Of a DNA stretch of 35,771 nucleotides, positions 24,335 through 32,040 are shown one piece after another; position 1 is the first letter of the stretch, and every line of letters begins with the position of its first letter. The notes beneath the pieces are model-generated. The model made no database searches. It saw only the letters and a list, made by a program, of their open reading frames with translations, and was not told where the DNA came from. This stretch comes from GWB2-37-7 sp049684915 (GTDB lineage: Bacteria; Bacillota; Clostridia; Lutisporales; Lutisporaceae): assembly GCA_049684915.1 (NCBI GenBank), contig JBAVGO010000161.1:1-35771 (forward strand), read 5' to 3'. Both the position numbers and the translations under genes were made by a program.

Positions 24335-25987
24335 TCACTTTTGTCCCTGTGTTTTATAATAATCATAATTTCCAAGATAAGAATTAAAACATTTGTCCTC
24401 AATGGCAATCACCTTTTCACTAATTTTATTGATAAAATACCTATCATGAGAGATAAAGAATATAGTTCCTTCAAAATCCTCCAAGGCTTCCTCCAAAGTT
24501 TCTATTGTATCAATATCAAGATGATTTGTAGGCTCATCCAGTATTAATAAATTTATATTCTCATATAACAATTTGCTTAATGTAAGTCTAATCCTCTCGC
24601 CACCAGATAAATGCCTAACTTTTTTAAAGACACTGCTTCCAAAGAACATGAATTTCGATAAATGCTCCCTTGCCTTTCCCTCCAGAATAGAAATGTCATC
24701 CCTGAAATATTCAAGTACCGTAAGCTCTTCATCCTTAAAAGTAATATTCTGAGGTAAATATGCCATCTTAACATTAGCCCCTACTTCTACTATACCTCCA
24801 TCTATACCCTCTTCATTCAGAAGCATCTTTAAGAAGGTGGTTTTCCCACTTCCATTTGAACCAATCAAGGCTACTCTTTCACCGAACTTTATCAACATAT
24901 TCGCTTCTCTAAAAATAACATTTTCACCGAAGCTTTTAGAGAGTCCTATCGCCTTTATCGTCTCATTGCCAGATCTCTCTGCTGCTTTAAAATTCAGTTT
25001 CATATTCTGTTTCTCAAAGATTGGTTTATTTATTCTATCCATTTTATCAAGCTTTCTTTGTATGCTTACAGCCCTTTTAAAAAACTTGTTATTATCAGCT
25101 CTTAGTGCCCAATCTCGCAAATCTTTAATGGTCTTTTCCATGCCATTTATCTTCTTTTGTTGTTCTCTAAAATCCTCAAATTGATGGAGCATTCTTTCCT
25201 CCTTCTCCTTTATATAAGCGGAATAGTTCCCCCTATAGGTTTCACACACCTTATCTTCTACTTCAATAATCTTTGTCACTACATTATCCAAAAAATATCG
25301 GTCGTGGGATACTATAATTACAATACCTTTATAATTCTTAAGATAATTTTCAAGCCATTCAATTGAATTAAAATCCAAGTGATTTGTAGGTTCATCAAGT
25401 AGTAATATTTCTGGGTTTTCAATTAAAATCTTTCCAAGAATTACTGTGGTTTTTTCACCTCCGCTTAAAATATTAAAGTCCTTGTTTAGAAATTTTTCGT
25501 CAAATTTCAAGCCCTTGCAAACCTTATTAAGCTTTTCTTGTATATCATATCCACCCTTAACTTCAAATAATTGCTGAGCTTCACTGTACTGCTTCAACAC
25601 TTTTTCAAGTAAAATACCCTCTAGGTTTTTCATTTTATCCTCTAACGCTCGCATTTCATTTTCTATGCTATAGACTTCACTAAAAGCTAGATTCAAAATA
25701 TCAATAACCCTTAACCCATCAGGAAATTTCGGAATTTGTTCTAGATAAGCTGTAGTTGCCCCTTTAGTTATTGAAATCCACCCTTCGTCATATCCTCGGC
25801 TTGTAGAACCTTGGTATATATTTAAGGTTTCTATTCCCGCTATTAGTTTGAGAATCGTACTTTTTCCACTTCCATTTTCACCGATTATGCCAACTTTTTC
25901 TCCAGCATAAACCTGAAAGGTTATATTTTTAAGAACAAGCGTTGAATCTTTATATTTTTTAATACCATTTAATGATAATTCGATCAT
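24335..25987 (-). CDS. ABC-F ATPase, antibiotic-resistance type (CplR-like)
   Basis: This is a soluble tandem-ATPase protein with no membrane domain, 550 aa. ABC1 has Walker A GENGSGKST (about residues 35-43), LSGGEKTT and DEPTNHLD. The charged interdomain linker (about 255-320, YIKEKEERMLHQFEDFREQQ) would reach the ribosomal P site. ABC2 has GSNGSGKTT, LSGGERIRL and DEPTNHLD. ABC-F proteins with a long linker rescue ribosomes from lincosamides, pleuromutilins or streptogramin A. The opening IELSLNGIKKY and overall shape recall clostridial CplR, judged from memory. AGAAGG is 7 nt ahead of the ATG at 25987; a TTG one codon earlier is less likely. A 480-nt leader with a leader peptide and terminator lies upstream, which supports drug-induced expression. 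Confidence 0.85.
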   Translation of the reverse strand: MIELSLNGIKKYKDSTLVLKNITFQVYAGEKVGIIGENGSGKSTILKLIAGIETLNIYQGSTSRGYDEGWISITKGATTAYLEQIPKFPDGLRVIDILNLAFSEVYSIENEMRALEDKMKNLEGILLEKVLKQYSEAQQLFEVKGGYDIQEKLNKVCKGLKFDEKFLNKDFNILSGGEKTTVILGKILIENPEILLLDEPTNHLDFNSIEWLENYLKNYKGIVIIVSHDRYFLDNVVTKIIEVEDKVCETYRGNYSAYIKEKEERMLHQFEDFREQQKKINGMEKTIKDLRDWALRADNNKFFKRAVSIQRKLDKMDRINKPIFEKQNMKLNFKAAERSGNETIKAIGLSKSFGENVIFREANMLIKFGERVALIGSNGSGKTTFLKMLLNEEGIDGGIVEVGANVKMAYLPQNITFKDEELTVLEYFRDDISILEGKAREHLSKFMFFGSSVFKKVRHLSGGERIRLTLSKLLYENINLLILDEPTNHLDIDTIETLEEALEDFEGTIFFISHDRYFINKISEKVIAIEDKCFNSYLGNYDYYKTQGQK

Positions 25988-26087
25988 CAAAATTCCTTCT
26001 TCCTTGTCAATACTATACTGCCTTATGAATAAGCAAAAAAGACTCTCTCTACTAATTAAGCCTAATGTTAACTTAAAAAATAAAAAA

Positions 26088-26118
26088 GGCCATAAGAAGA
26101 TAAATTCTCCTTACAGCC
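26088..26118 (-). terminator. Leader attenuator terminator of the ABC-F gene
   Basis: On the - strand GGCTGTAAGGAGA pairs with TCTTCTTATGGCC (13 bp, three G-U pairs) around ATTTA, followed by TTTTTTATTTTTT (26075-26087). It lies 100 nt ahead of the ABC-F start and at least 300 nt after the leader peptide, so it should switch the gene off without inducer. Confidence 0.85.
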
Positions 26119-26421
26119 CAAAATACATATACAACTATTATAATTAATAAAATTTCCATACAAACAAAAGCAATGCAAATAAATCAAAGCATTGTATTAA
26201 GCTTATACAAAATCTTATAACAGAAACTCTCAAAAAAGCTCTGCTTCAATATTTCAAATTATTACTTGAAATATGATATTAAATTACAATAACTATTTTT
26301 AGTAAAGTAAGTTACCTTCTAAATGCTTCATTCCATAAAGAGTACGTCAATTAAACCTAATATGATTAGGTATATTAAAGCTCTATAAGAAATTTAATAT
26401 TAATTTTTATGTTAATTAATA
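26119..26421 (-). other. Structured leader RNA between leader peptide and attenuator
   Basis: This non-coding leader contains several hairpins: ACCTAAT/ATTAGGT (26355-26371), ATATTTCAA/TTGAAATAT (26249-26274) and CAATGC/GCATTG (26171-26194). These could provide alternative pairings for antitermination. A second short frame on the - strand, MKHLEGNLLY, has only a weak ribosome binding site. No ordinary gene is present. Confidence 0.5.
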
Positions 26422-26442
26422 TTAGCAATTAGCTGGTGTCAT
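26422..26442 (-). CDS. Six-residue leader peptide MTPANC of the ABC-F gene
   Basis: ATG ACA CCA GCT AAT TGC TAA on the - strand encodes MTPANC. An unusually strong AAGGGGG ribosome binding site lies 10 nt upstream, and the extended -10 promoter about 30 nt upstream. A peptide this short with such a site before a terminator is the standard layout for ribosome-stalling induction of resistance genes. Drug-stalled ribosomes here would refold the leader and prevent termination at 26088-26118. Function is inferred from the layout. Confidence 0.65.
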   Translation of the reverse strand: MTPANC

Positions 26443-26473
26443 AACTTACTTTCCCCCTTCAACATTTTTCATT

Positions 26474-26482
26474 ATTATAGCA
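26474..26482 (-). promoter_or_regulatory. Extended -10 promoter of the ABC-F leader
   Basis: The - strand reads TGCTATAAT, an extended -10 (TGnTATAAT). No good -35 is visible 17 bp upstream, as is usual for extended -10 promoters. Transcription would begin near 26467, just ahead of the leader peptide. Confidence 0.65.
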
Positions 26483-26562
26483 TTTGTTACAGCTTAAATA
26501 AATGGATTTTAATTTTTAAATTGATTATTCTTGATTTATACTTAATCAAATTTTGCTCCTGT

Positions 26563-26591
26563 AGAAGCACCGTCCGTCCCCAGTGCTTTTT
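26563..26591 (-). repeat. REP-like hairpin with GGGGACGG after the kinase gene
   Basis: On the - strand AAGCACTG pairs with CGGTGCTT around GGGACGGA, starting at the kinase stop codon. The segment AAAAAGCACTGGGGACGG (26574-26591) recurs with one change on + at 31886-31903. It may serve as the kinase terminator as well as being a dispersed repeat. Confidence 0.55.
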
Positions 26592-27324
26592 ATTTCTTAG
26601 AGTTGTAAAATATTTCTTCAAAGTCTATTTCTACTTCATTTATACTTTTGTATCTTTTTTCAATTCCCATAAGTTTCTTTAGGAATATGAGTTCCTTACT
26701 GCTTAAAACCAGTTCTTCATACCATGCTTTATCTTTATAGGGCTTATCTGTAAATGATGTATAGTAAAGATGTATCAAAAAATCTCCAAAGTATGAAAAA
26801 TCTATGTCCGCCTTGTATTTTTTATTATCAATCCACCTTGCTGATCCAAAATCCACTAAATAAACACTATTACCATTAAATAAAACATTAGGAACCCTTA
26901 TATCTCTGTGTACTATTCCTTCTCCATGCAAATAATTTAATATATTAATCAGTTGTTTACCTATATAATATATTTCATCTCTTGTAAATACGTGTCTTTG
27001 GTCGAAAATCATAGCTTCCAAGGTTATACCCTGCTTATACTCCAGTACATATCCTGTTAAACCACTGTCCTCTATCTTCCTTATAAATCTAGGTATTCCT
27101 TCATGCTTCAGGGATTTAAGAATTTTTTCCTCATAATATACCTTTTGAGGATTTACATTGTACATTTTTTTCTTAAGCTGTTTAAGTATGTGAAGGTTTT
27201 TATCATCAGTTATTAGATAGCATATTCCAAACCTGCCCTCTCCAATTACCTTTTCTATCTTAAAACTTTCAAGATACTGTCCAGGTGAATATTTAATATC
27301 TGTATCAAACAGCTTCATAATCAT
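26590..27324 (-). CDS. Minimal Hanks-type Ser/Thr protein kinase
   Basis: This is a cytoplasmic kinase of 244 aa, just a catalytic domain. All key residues are present: glycine loop G28-E-G-R-F-G33, ATP lysine K48 (ILKQL), catalytic HRD with D141 and N146 (HRDIRVPN), and DFG with D158. It has no membrane helix and no PASTA repeats, so it is not PrkC/Stk1. The frame is open 54 codons further upstream, but that stretch is the serine-rich gene read in another frame. I place the start at the ATG at 27324 (or 27318), 4 nt after the serine-rich gene stop. There is little ribosome binding site, which implies translation by re-initiation from that gene. It is therefore tightly co-expressed with the serine-rich protein, a natural candidate substrate. 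Confidence 0.85.
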   Translation of the reverse strand: MIMKLFDTDIKYSPGQYLESFKIEKVIGEGRFGICYLITDDKNLHILKQLKKKMYNVNPQKVYYEEKILKSLKHEGIPRFIRKIEDSGLTGYVLEYKQGITLEAMIFDQRHVFTRDEIYYIGKQLINILNYLHGEGIVHRDIRVPNVLFNGNSVYLVDFGSARWIDNKKYKADIDFSYFGDFLIHLYYTSFTDKPYKDKAWYEELVLSSKELIFLKKLMGIEKRYKSINEVEIDFEEIFYNSKK

Positions 27325-27328
27325 ATTT

Positions 27329-27604
27329 TTAACTGGAATGCCATTTTTTATGACATTTGTAATAGCACTTTGCACACCAGTATGAGGGGTCTGAACTTGA
27401 AGAACTAGAGCTAGAAGAGCTAGTGCTTGATGAACTAGAACTTGATGAACTAGAGCTGGTACAACTCTCCAAATAGCAGAAGGCATTTAGGAATACTCCA
27501 AAAATGTTCCCCCAGTGTCTATATAAACGCTTATAATGTCTGCTTCCTTTTCTATTGCAGCAATAGTGCCCACTTGAACTCGAAGAAGATGATGATGTGC
27601 TCAT
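27329..27604 (-). CDS. Serine-homopolymer small protein coupled to the kinase gene
   Basis: This is a 91-aa protein of unknown family. Residues 2-11 are nearly all Ser. A basic middle part (NRKGSRHYKRLYRHW) leads to a short hydrophobic stretch (IFGVFLNAFCYL), then a second Ser/Thr run of over 20 residues, and a Cys/His-rich tail (WCAKCYYKCHKKWH) that could bind metal. The ATG has AGGTGG 6 nt upstream, and TATAAT on the - strand at 27644-27649 is a possible -10. The Ser runs use AGC, AGT, TCA and TCT mixed together, so the protein sequence, not DNA slippage, appears to be maintained. It ends 4 nt before the kinase start. A kinase substrate, adhesin or modified peptide are all possible. Confidence 0.65.
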   Translation of the reverse strand: MSTSSSSSSSSGHYCCNRKGSRHYKRLYRHWGNIFGVFLNAFCYLESCTSSSSSSSSSSSTSSSSSSSSSSDPSYWCAKCYYKCHKKWHSS

Positions 27605-27763
27605 ATTTATCCACCTACCTCACTTTTATACGTCCATACTACCATTATATACACTTAAATGAGCAAAAGTACCAAAATACATAAGCATAGTGAGGTTTGC
27701 TGACTCTTATTTATGTTACGAACCTATAAGTAAAATAATATTTTTCAAGAATACCTGAAATTA

Positions 27764-27817
27764 AAAAATAGCATTTGTCTAATAATTACATGAAGATATC
27801 AATCATTAGACAAATGC
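27764..27817 (-). terminator. Intrinsic terminator of the AlbA_2 gene
   Basis: GCATTTGTCTAAT (27771-27783) pairs perfectly with ATTAGACAAATGC (27805-27817). On the - strand it is followed by TATTTTTT. It lies about 50 nt past the stop of the AlbA_2-domain gene. Confidence 0.85.
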
Positions 27818-27863
27818 AGAATAAGTTCTTAAGTGATGTACATGGCATCATATTCATATTATT

Positions 27864-29279
27864 TTATTTGCTATAATATTTTTGTTTTGGACTTTTGGGT
27901 TTATCAGGTATAGTCAGCATTATTATACTACTTCCTATAAGTGGGTTAAGTATCTTTGCTCTAAAATGTTCTCTATCTTTTATATTTATAAACTCTTGCA
28001 TTTCAAGCCTTGTTCTAGGCACTTTGCAAAAATTAATTAATTTTTCTAATCTATCATAATCTTGCTGGGTATCTTGCTGGGTATCTTGCTGGGTATCTTG
28101 CTGGCTATCACTATTTTTTATTTGAATAACAATCTTAAATATATCTTCTTCAATGATTTCAGGTTCATATCCAAAATAAGCCTTTCCGTACTTGTGAATA
28201 TTTCTAACACCTGAACCCAATTCATCAACCAAACCCATCTCCTTAAAGAATTTTGCTATAGTTGGGTTTTTAGGAAACGGAGAAAAGTTGTTAGGATCAA
28301 TAATCCCATGTCCATGAGGCTTATTGCTGTTTTCTGTATATATTTTATCCTTACCTATTACAAATTTAGCAGGATAAGGATTACCATAATCTCTATGGAT
28401 TAATATATTTGAAATTACTTCTCTAAATATTTTATCCCTTATGCTTATTCTAATATCTCCTTCAAGATAAAAGGTGTCTGGCAAATGCTTACTTACAAAT
28501 GCCATCAATCTATCATAACTTTGAATTAAGTTAGTTCTAATATCATCTCTATCATCATATCTATCTAAATTTATTTTTCTTAAGATGGCATCTGTTCTAA
28601 AATAAGGTATAACAGAAGTTATAACTTCATCCTTTCCAAGTAATAATATAGAAGCTAATGTAAAACCTTCTATATTATTTTTATAATCACGTATATATAA
28701 CCCTGCACTTTTTAATAGTTCCATATCATCCATACTCTTCCAAGTATGATTGTCTACTCTTAGCGAAGCCACTTTTCTTGCTCTTCCTATAAGATCTTCT
28801 CGTAAATCGTTAAGTTTAACATATGGATATACTGTGTTTTCAATATAAGTTGTCTGTTTTCTTTGATAAAGTGCAGCTACTTGATTGGTATTATCGGTAA
28901 TATTTATATCCCCATCTTCATTTCTATCAAATATTTTACCACTGCATCTATGAACTTGTGAACTTTCTGGTACAAAGATATAAAGAATAGTTTTACCCTC
29001 AATAGTGAGTTCATCAATACTTAGGTAATAAGTTGGATTTATTTTATTATCATTATTCATTACCGTAACAAAGTCCTTTTTAATGCTATTTATTGAAGAT
29101 GGCTCTACTCCAAGAATTTCTCCATTATCTTTTACACCTAACAAAATTTCCCCACCACTTCTATTTAAAAAGGCACAAACAGTATCAAAAACATCTTTGT
29201 TAAGTTTATTTTTACTCTCTTTAAATTCTACTTTAATTCCTTCACCTTTTTTAATTGTATTTAAAATTTTTGAAATCAT
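27864..29279 (-). CDS. AlbA_2 (Schlafen-like) / HATPase_c_4 regulator-type protein
   Basis: This is a 471-aa cytoplasmic protein. Residues about 10-130 form an AlbA_2 putative nucleic-acid-binding domain (VEFKESKNKLNKDVFDTVCAF, SGGEILLGVKDNGEILGV). Residues about 250-370 form a divergent ATPase domain (FREVISNILIHRDYGNPYPA, HGIIDPNNFSPFPKNP, LGSGVRNIHKYG). After a linker made of QQDT repeats, a winged-helix-like tail follows (LEKLINFC, RLEMQEFIN). An in-frame GTG at 29285 is too close to AGAAGG, so the ATG at 29279 is used. Such proteins are called RecG-like or putative transcriptional regulators and are frequent in accessory and defence regions; the true activity is not established. It is monocistronic, with its own terminator. 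Confidence 0.82.
   Translation of the reverse strand: MISKILNTIKKGEGIKVEFKESKNKLNKDVFDTVCAFLNRSGGEILLGVKDNGEILGVEPSSINSIKKDFVTVMNNDNKINPTYYLSIDELTIEGKTILYIFVPESSQVHRCSGKIFDRNEDGDINITDNTNQVAALYQRKQTTYIENTVYPYVKLNDLREDLIGRARKVASLRVDNHTWKSMDDMELLKSAGLYIRDYKNNIEGFTLASILLLGKDEVITSVIPYFRTDAILRKINLDRYDDRDDIRTNLIQSYDRLMAFVSKHLPDTFYLEGDIRISIRDKIFREVISNILIHRDYGNPYPAKFVIGKDKIYTENSNKPHGHGIIDPNNFSPFPKNPTIAKFFKEMGLVDELGSGVRNIHKYGKAYFGYEPEIIEEDIFKIVIQIKNSDSQQDTQQDTQQDTQQDYDRLEKLINFCKVPRTRLEMQEFINIKDREHFRAKILNPLIGSSIIMLTIPDKPKSPKQKYYSK
28061..28108 (-). repeat. In-frame 12-bp tandem repeat (4 units) encoding QQDT linker
   Basis: The + strand unit CTTGCTGGGTAT occurs at 28061, 28073 and 28085 exactly, and at 28097 with one change. 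Each unit codes for four residues (QDTQ phase), so copy-number change keeps the frame. It forms the flexible linker between the ATPase and winged-helix parts. Confidence 0.92.
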
Positions 29280-29682
29280 GTTCACACCTTCTTTCTAAAA
29301 CATTTACTACTGTTATATTATCATAGTATTTCCATTAAGAGTATAAAAGTAATTCTTCAACTTTAATTAGTTCTATATTTTCAAGATATTTAATCAGTTT
29401 TCTCTACTCCATAATTTGTAGTTAAGGAAGATTTGAATATCCATTTAATATCAAAAACACGAATTCAAAAATATTCTACTATACTTATAATAACCTACCA
29501 TCAATTACTATTTGGATATATACGCTATAGAAATATAATAACATTACTTAATTTGATTATATATTACTGCCCACTTTTTATATGCTTTTAGAATGTCAGA
29601 CTATCTTTCATTTCCTGCAAAAGCATAAAGCCAGTCTGCCCGCTACATTTGAGATAACGTACGTGACTCTTCTTCGCTTGTC
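29280..29682. other. 403-bp gap with repeat copy B
   Basis: This A+T-rich gap lies between the AlbA_2 gene start and the end of the isochorismatase-like gene. Bases 29558-29616 are copy B of the repeat seen at 16285-16343. The rest shows no gene I can support. The promoter of the AlbA_2 gene must lie near 29290-29400 but has no clear consensus. Confidence 0.5.
29558..29616 (+). repeat. Dispersed intergenic repeat, copy B
   Basis: This is the partner of the copy at 16285-16343, with the same orientation on +. It lies downstream of the isochorismatase-like gene end, whereas copy A lies in a divergent promoter gap. Confidence 0.5.
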
Positions 29683-30168
29683 TTATCTATTGCTAAGCAT
29701 ATATGAAATCACATTAAAAGAAATCAGTGACCTGTTATTAAAAATATCCATTAAACCATTTGGATGGCTAGCGAAGATACCATGCTGAAGCATAGCTGCT
29801 CCAAAGTCCCTTTCTAATGCACCATTATAAGTTGCTAATATACAGTACTCAGCCGCATTACCACATAATACAACAAAATCAACATTTTTCTCTTTTATTA
29901 TTTCTTCTAAGTTCGTTTTCCAAAAACTATTGCTAAATACCTTTAAAACTTCTATATCGCTATCCTCGACATTTAACTCCTCTACATTTTGAAAGGTATC
30001 ATCATTACCGCCTTCAATGTCCCTAACAATTATAACAGGCTTACCCGCTTTTCTAAATAATTTTGCCGTCTCATTAATATACTCAAATGTATTTTTATAT
30101 TCTTGTTGCACTTTTCTATGGCCTATAAAAGCTTCTTGCACATCAATTATTAATAATGCAATATTCAT
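29683..30168 (-). CDS. Isochorismatase-family cysteine hydrolase
   Basis: This is a cytoplasmic alpha/beta hydrolase of 161 aa. The catalytic triad of the family is in place: D9 in LLIIDVQEAF, K84 in NSFWKT, and C109 in GNAAEYCI, with a cis-peptide-type GNAAEYC segment before the nucleophile. Members hydrolyse isochorismate, nicotinamide, ureidoacrylate or other amides; the small size and context do not say which. AAGGAGG is about 9 nt ahead of the ATG. The gene stands alone and is separated by 298 bp from the FMN-binding gene upstream. No siderophore or pyrimidine-degradation genes are nearby. Confidence 0.85.
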   Translation of the reverse strand: MNIALLIIDVQEAFIGHRKVQQEYKNTFEYINETAKLFRKAGKPVIIVRDIEGGNDDTFQNVEELNVEDSDIEVLKVFSNSFWKTNLEEIIKEKNVDFVVLCGNAAEYCILATYNGALERDFGAAMLQHGIFASHPNGLMDIFNNRSLISFNVISYMLSNR

Positions 30169-30466
30169 TATACATTTCCTCCTTGTATAAGTGAGTTGTT
30201 AATTAACGCATCATTCCATCTTTGCGAACTGTCTTTTACTTGATTAACTTTCTATTTTCAGAACTACTAATATCATTCACACAGATAACAAATTTGAAAT
30301 CTACATTTCCAACCCTCTTATTACTAATTCTAACAGAAACATGTACATTAGCGAATAAAAAATCATATAAACGATACATATCTATCACTAAATAATACAC
30401 AAAACCTAACCCTTACTTTACTCATACATACTTAAATTTTTTTATTTAAAATCTCCATCTCTTAAG

Positions 30467-30937
30467 CTACGGTTCACGTACCTTTGTATATTTGCATGTT
30501 CTAAATTTACCTTCAATCCAAAATGTTGCTTCATTAGTACAAAACCTTAACACATAGCACTTAGGATCTTCAATCCCTTGCTTGAAGAAATTTCTATCAC
30601 AGTTACTATTAAACTTTCTTTTTTCATCCAAATCCTCAATAATTTCAACATTTCCTATAAGCGTTACGCTGTCTCCATCAAGATGATAGCAAACACTAGC
30701 CTTTGTATTATTTTCAAAGTGTGTCGCCTTTCCGTTCAAATGAGACCTTTTTGATGTCATAAAATAGATTTCTGAAAAGCCATTAGCCCTGATTTTTGAT
30801 ATTGTACATATTCGAGGATATCCATTCTCATTAATAGATGCAAGCGTTAAAATATCGCATTTCTCTAACAATATATTTGCTTTTTGTTCCAACTCCTTGG
30901 TTCTTTCTTTTTGAATTTCATTTGCTGTCTTTTCCAT
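30467..30937 (-). CDS. Pyridoxamine 5'-phosphate oxidase-like FMN-binding protein
   Basis: This is a 156-aa split-barrel flavin-binding protein of the general stress protein 26 / PPOx-like group. After a helical N-terminus, the strand CDILTLASINENGYPRICT and the following FMTSKRSHLNGKATHFENN show the FMN-phosphate and dimer-interface region, and VTLIGNVEII the next strands. The C-terminus FWIEGKFRTCKY is typical of this clade. These proteins bind FMN, F420 or heme, and the substrate is usually unknown. AGGGG precedes the ATG by 5 nt. It lies 39 nt after the NYN gene on the same strand and may be co-transcribed with it. Confidence 0.85.
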   Translation of the reverse strand: MEKTANEIQKERTKELEQKANILLEKCDILTLASINENGYPRICTISKIRANGFSEIYFMTSKRSHLNGKATHFENNTKASVCYHLDGDSVTLIGNVEIIEDLDEKRKFNSNCDRNFFKQGIEDPKCYVLRFCTNEATFWIEGKFRTCKYTKVREP

Positions 30938-30976
30938 ACTCTCCCCTTTCTTATTTTAGCTATGTAATTAAAATCA

Positions 30977-31726
30977 TTATTCCTTATTTCTAATATAGTA
31001 ACTCAAATTTTGATTGTTGAGTTTAATAAATTTGAACTCAAAATGATTTAAAGATGAGACAAAGGGTCTAAGCTTTGTATATCCATAGTTCCTTGTATCA
31101 AAGTCCGGATACTTTTTATTAAGCCTCTGCCCGAATACTCCTAAATTTGCCCATCCGTCTTCGTCTGAAATCTCGGTGATAATTGTTTTTATAGCCTTTA
31201 TCAGTTTGTTTTTACTTATCACACCAATCTTTGATTCATCTTGATTCTGTACTTGCTTTATATCCGAGTTTTCAGCAGGCTTCTCATCCATTGAAGCCAA
31301 TACCTCAAGATACTTAAACTTCTCACATGCCGATATGAATGATATAGGTGTTTTCTCTTCTCCTATTCCCATGACATACATACCCGACTCTCTGAGTCTT
31401 GCCGCCAACCTTGTAAAATCACTATCACTTGAAACAATACAAAACCCCTCAACATTATTTGAATATAATATATCCATGGCATCAATGATTAAGGCTGAAT
31501 CCGTTGAGTTTTTGCCTGAAGTATAACTGTATTGCTGTATTGGGCTGATTGAGTACTTAAGCAGTATGTCCTTCCAAGGATTAAGCTGTGGCTGAGTCCA
31601 ATCTCCGTAAATTCTCTTATAAGTAGGTATTCCATGATTTAAAATTTCATCGATTATATATTTTATATACTTCGCTGATACATTATCAGCGTCAATCAAC
31701 ACTGCAATTTTCTTATCTTTTTCCAA
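30977..31726 (-). CDS. NYN-domain (PIN-like) protein with C-terminal LOTUS/OST-HTH domain
   Basis: This is a 249-aa LabA-type protein. The NYN nuclease-like domain covers about residues 1-150. Its acidic residues are in VLIDADNVS (D12, D14), NSTDSALIIDAMD and IVSSDSDFTRLA, the usual set of a metal-dependent RNase fold. After an acidic linker, residues about 170-247 form an OST-HTH/LOTUS domain (LIKAIKTIITEISDEDGWANLGVFGQRL), which binds RNA, with G-quadruplex preference in some homologues. The start is TTG at 31726, preceded by GGAGGAGCG about 8 nt away; no ATG fits. Its role is probably RNA processing or silencing; the target is unknown. Confidence 0.88.
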   Translation of the reverse strand: MEKDKKIAVLIDADNVSAKYIKYIIDEILNHGIPTYKRIYGDWTQPQLNPWKDILLKYSISPIQQYSYTSGKNSTDSALIIDAMDILYSNNVEGFCIVSSDSDFTRLAARLRESGMYVMGIGEEKTPISFISACEKFKYLEVLASMDEKPAENSDIKQVQNQDESKIGVISKNKLIKAIKTIITEISDEDGWANLGVFGQRLNKKYPDFDTRNYGYTKLRPFVSSLNHFEFKFIKLNNQNLSYYIRNKE

Positions 31727-31969
31727 TATCTCGCTCCTCCTCTCTTATAATTTCTATTATTATACCATTATTAAACAACTATCTCACTAGCTAATTTTCA
31801 GGAATGTGCAATAAGTAAAATAGATGCCAGGTAAGGCTCCGAAAAAAAACGCATAAAATATATAGACGCATACCTATAGAAAGGCAAAAAGCAATGGGGA
31901 CGGTTAATGTGAAAACAACCCCCTTGTATAAACTAAACACTCAATAAACACTAATAACTGGATATCTTC

Positions 31970-31982
31970 GGTGTCTGGCACC
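31970..31982. repeat. REP-like palindrome GGTGTCTGGCACC
   Basis: This is a near-palindrome (GGTG-TCTGG-CACC), related to the GTGCCA/TGGCACC pair after carB at 17758-17803. Confidence 0.4.
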
Positions 31983-32040
31983 ATATACCTCATAATTATA
32001 CTAGTTAATTTATTTTAACATTAAAGGAAATTGTTGGGCT

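Noticed and set aside
26303..26335. Second leader peptide MKHLEGNLLY in the ABC-F leader
   Set aside because: The ribosome binding site is weak and the promoter-proximal MTPANC has a far better one. It is mentioned but not called as a gene.
25987..26589. tRNA, T-box or riboswitch in the long ABC-F leader
   Set aside because: No T-box sequence, no cloverleaf and no known riboswitch core was recognised. The layout fits leader-peptide attenuation.
27325..27486. 54-residue N-terminal extension of the kinase (Leu/Val/Gln-rich)
   Set aside because: It is the serine-rich gene read in another frame. It has no ribosome binding site, and the kinase fold begins after M1 at 27324.
28061..28108. Possible CRISPR array
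   Set aside because: Units are 12 bp, contiguous without spacers, and in frame inside a protein-coding gene.
29582..29788. 68-codon + strand frame overlapping the end of the isochorismatase-like gene
   Set aside because: No ribosome binding site, overlaps a confident gene on the other strand, and includes repeat copy B. Not supported as a gene.
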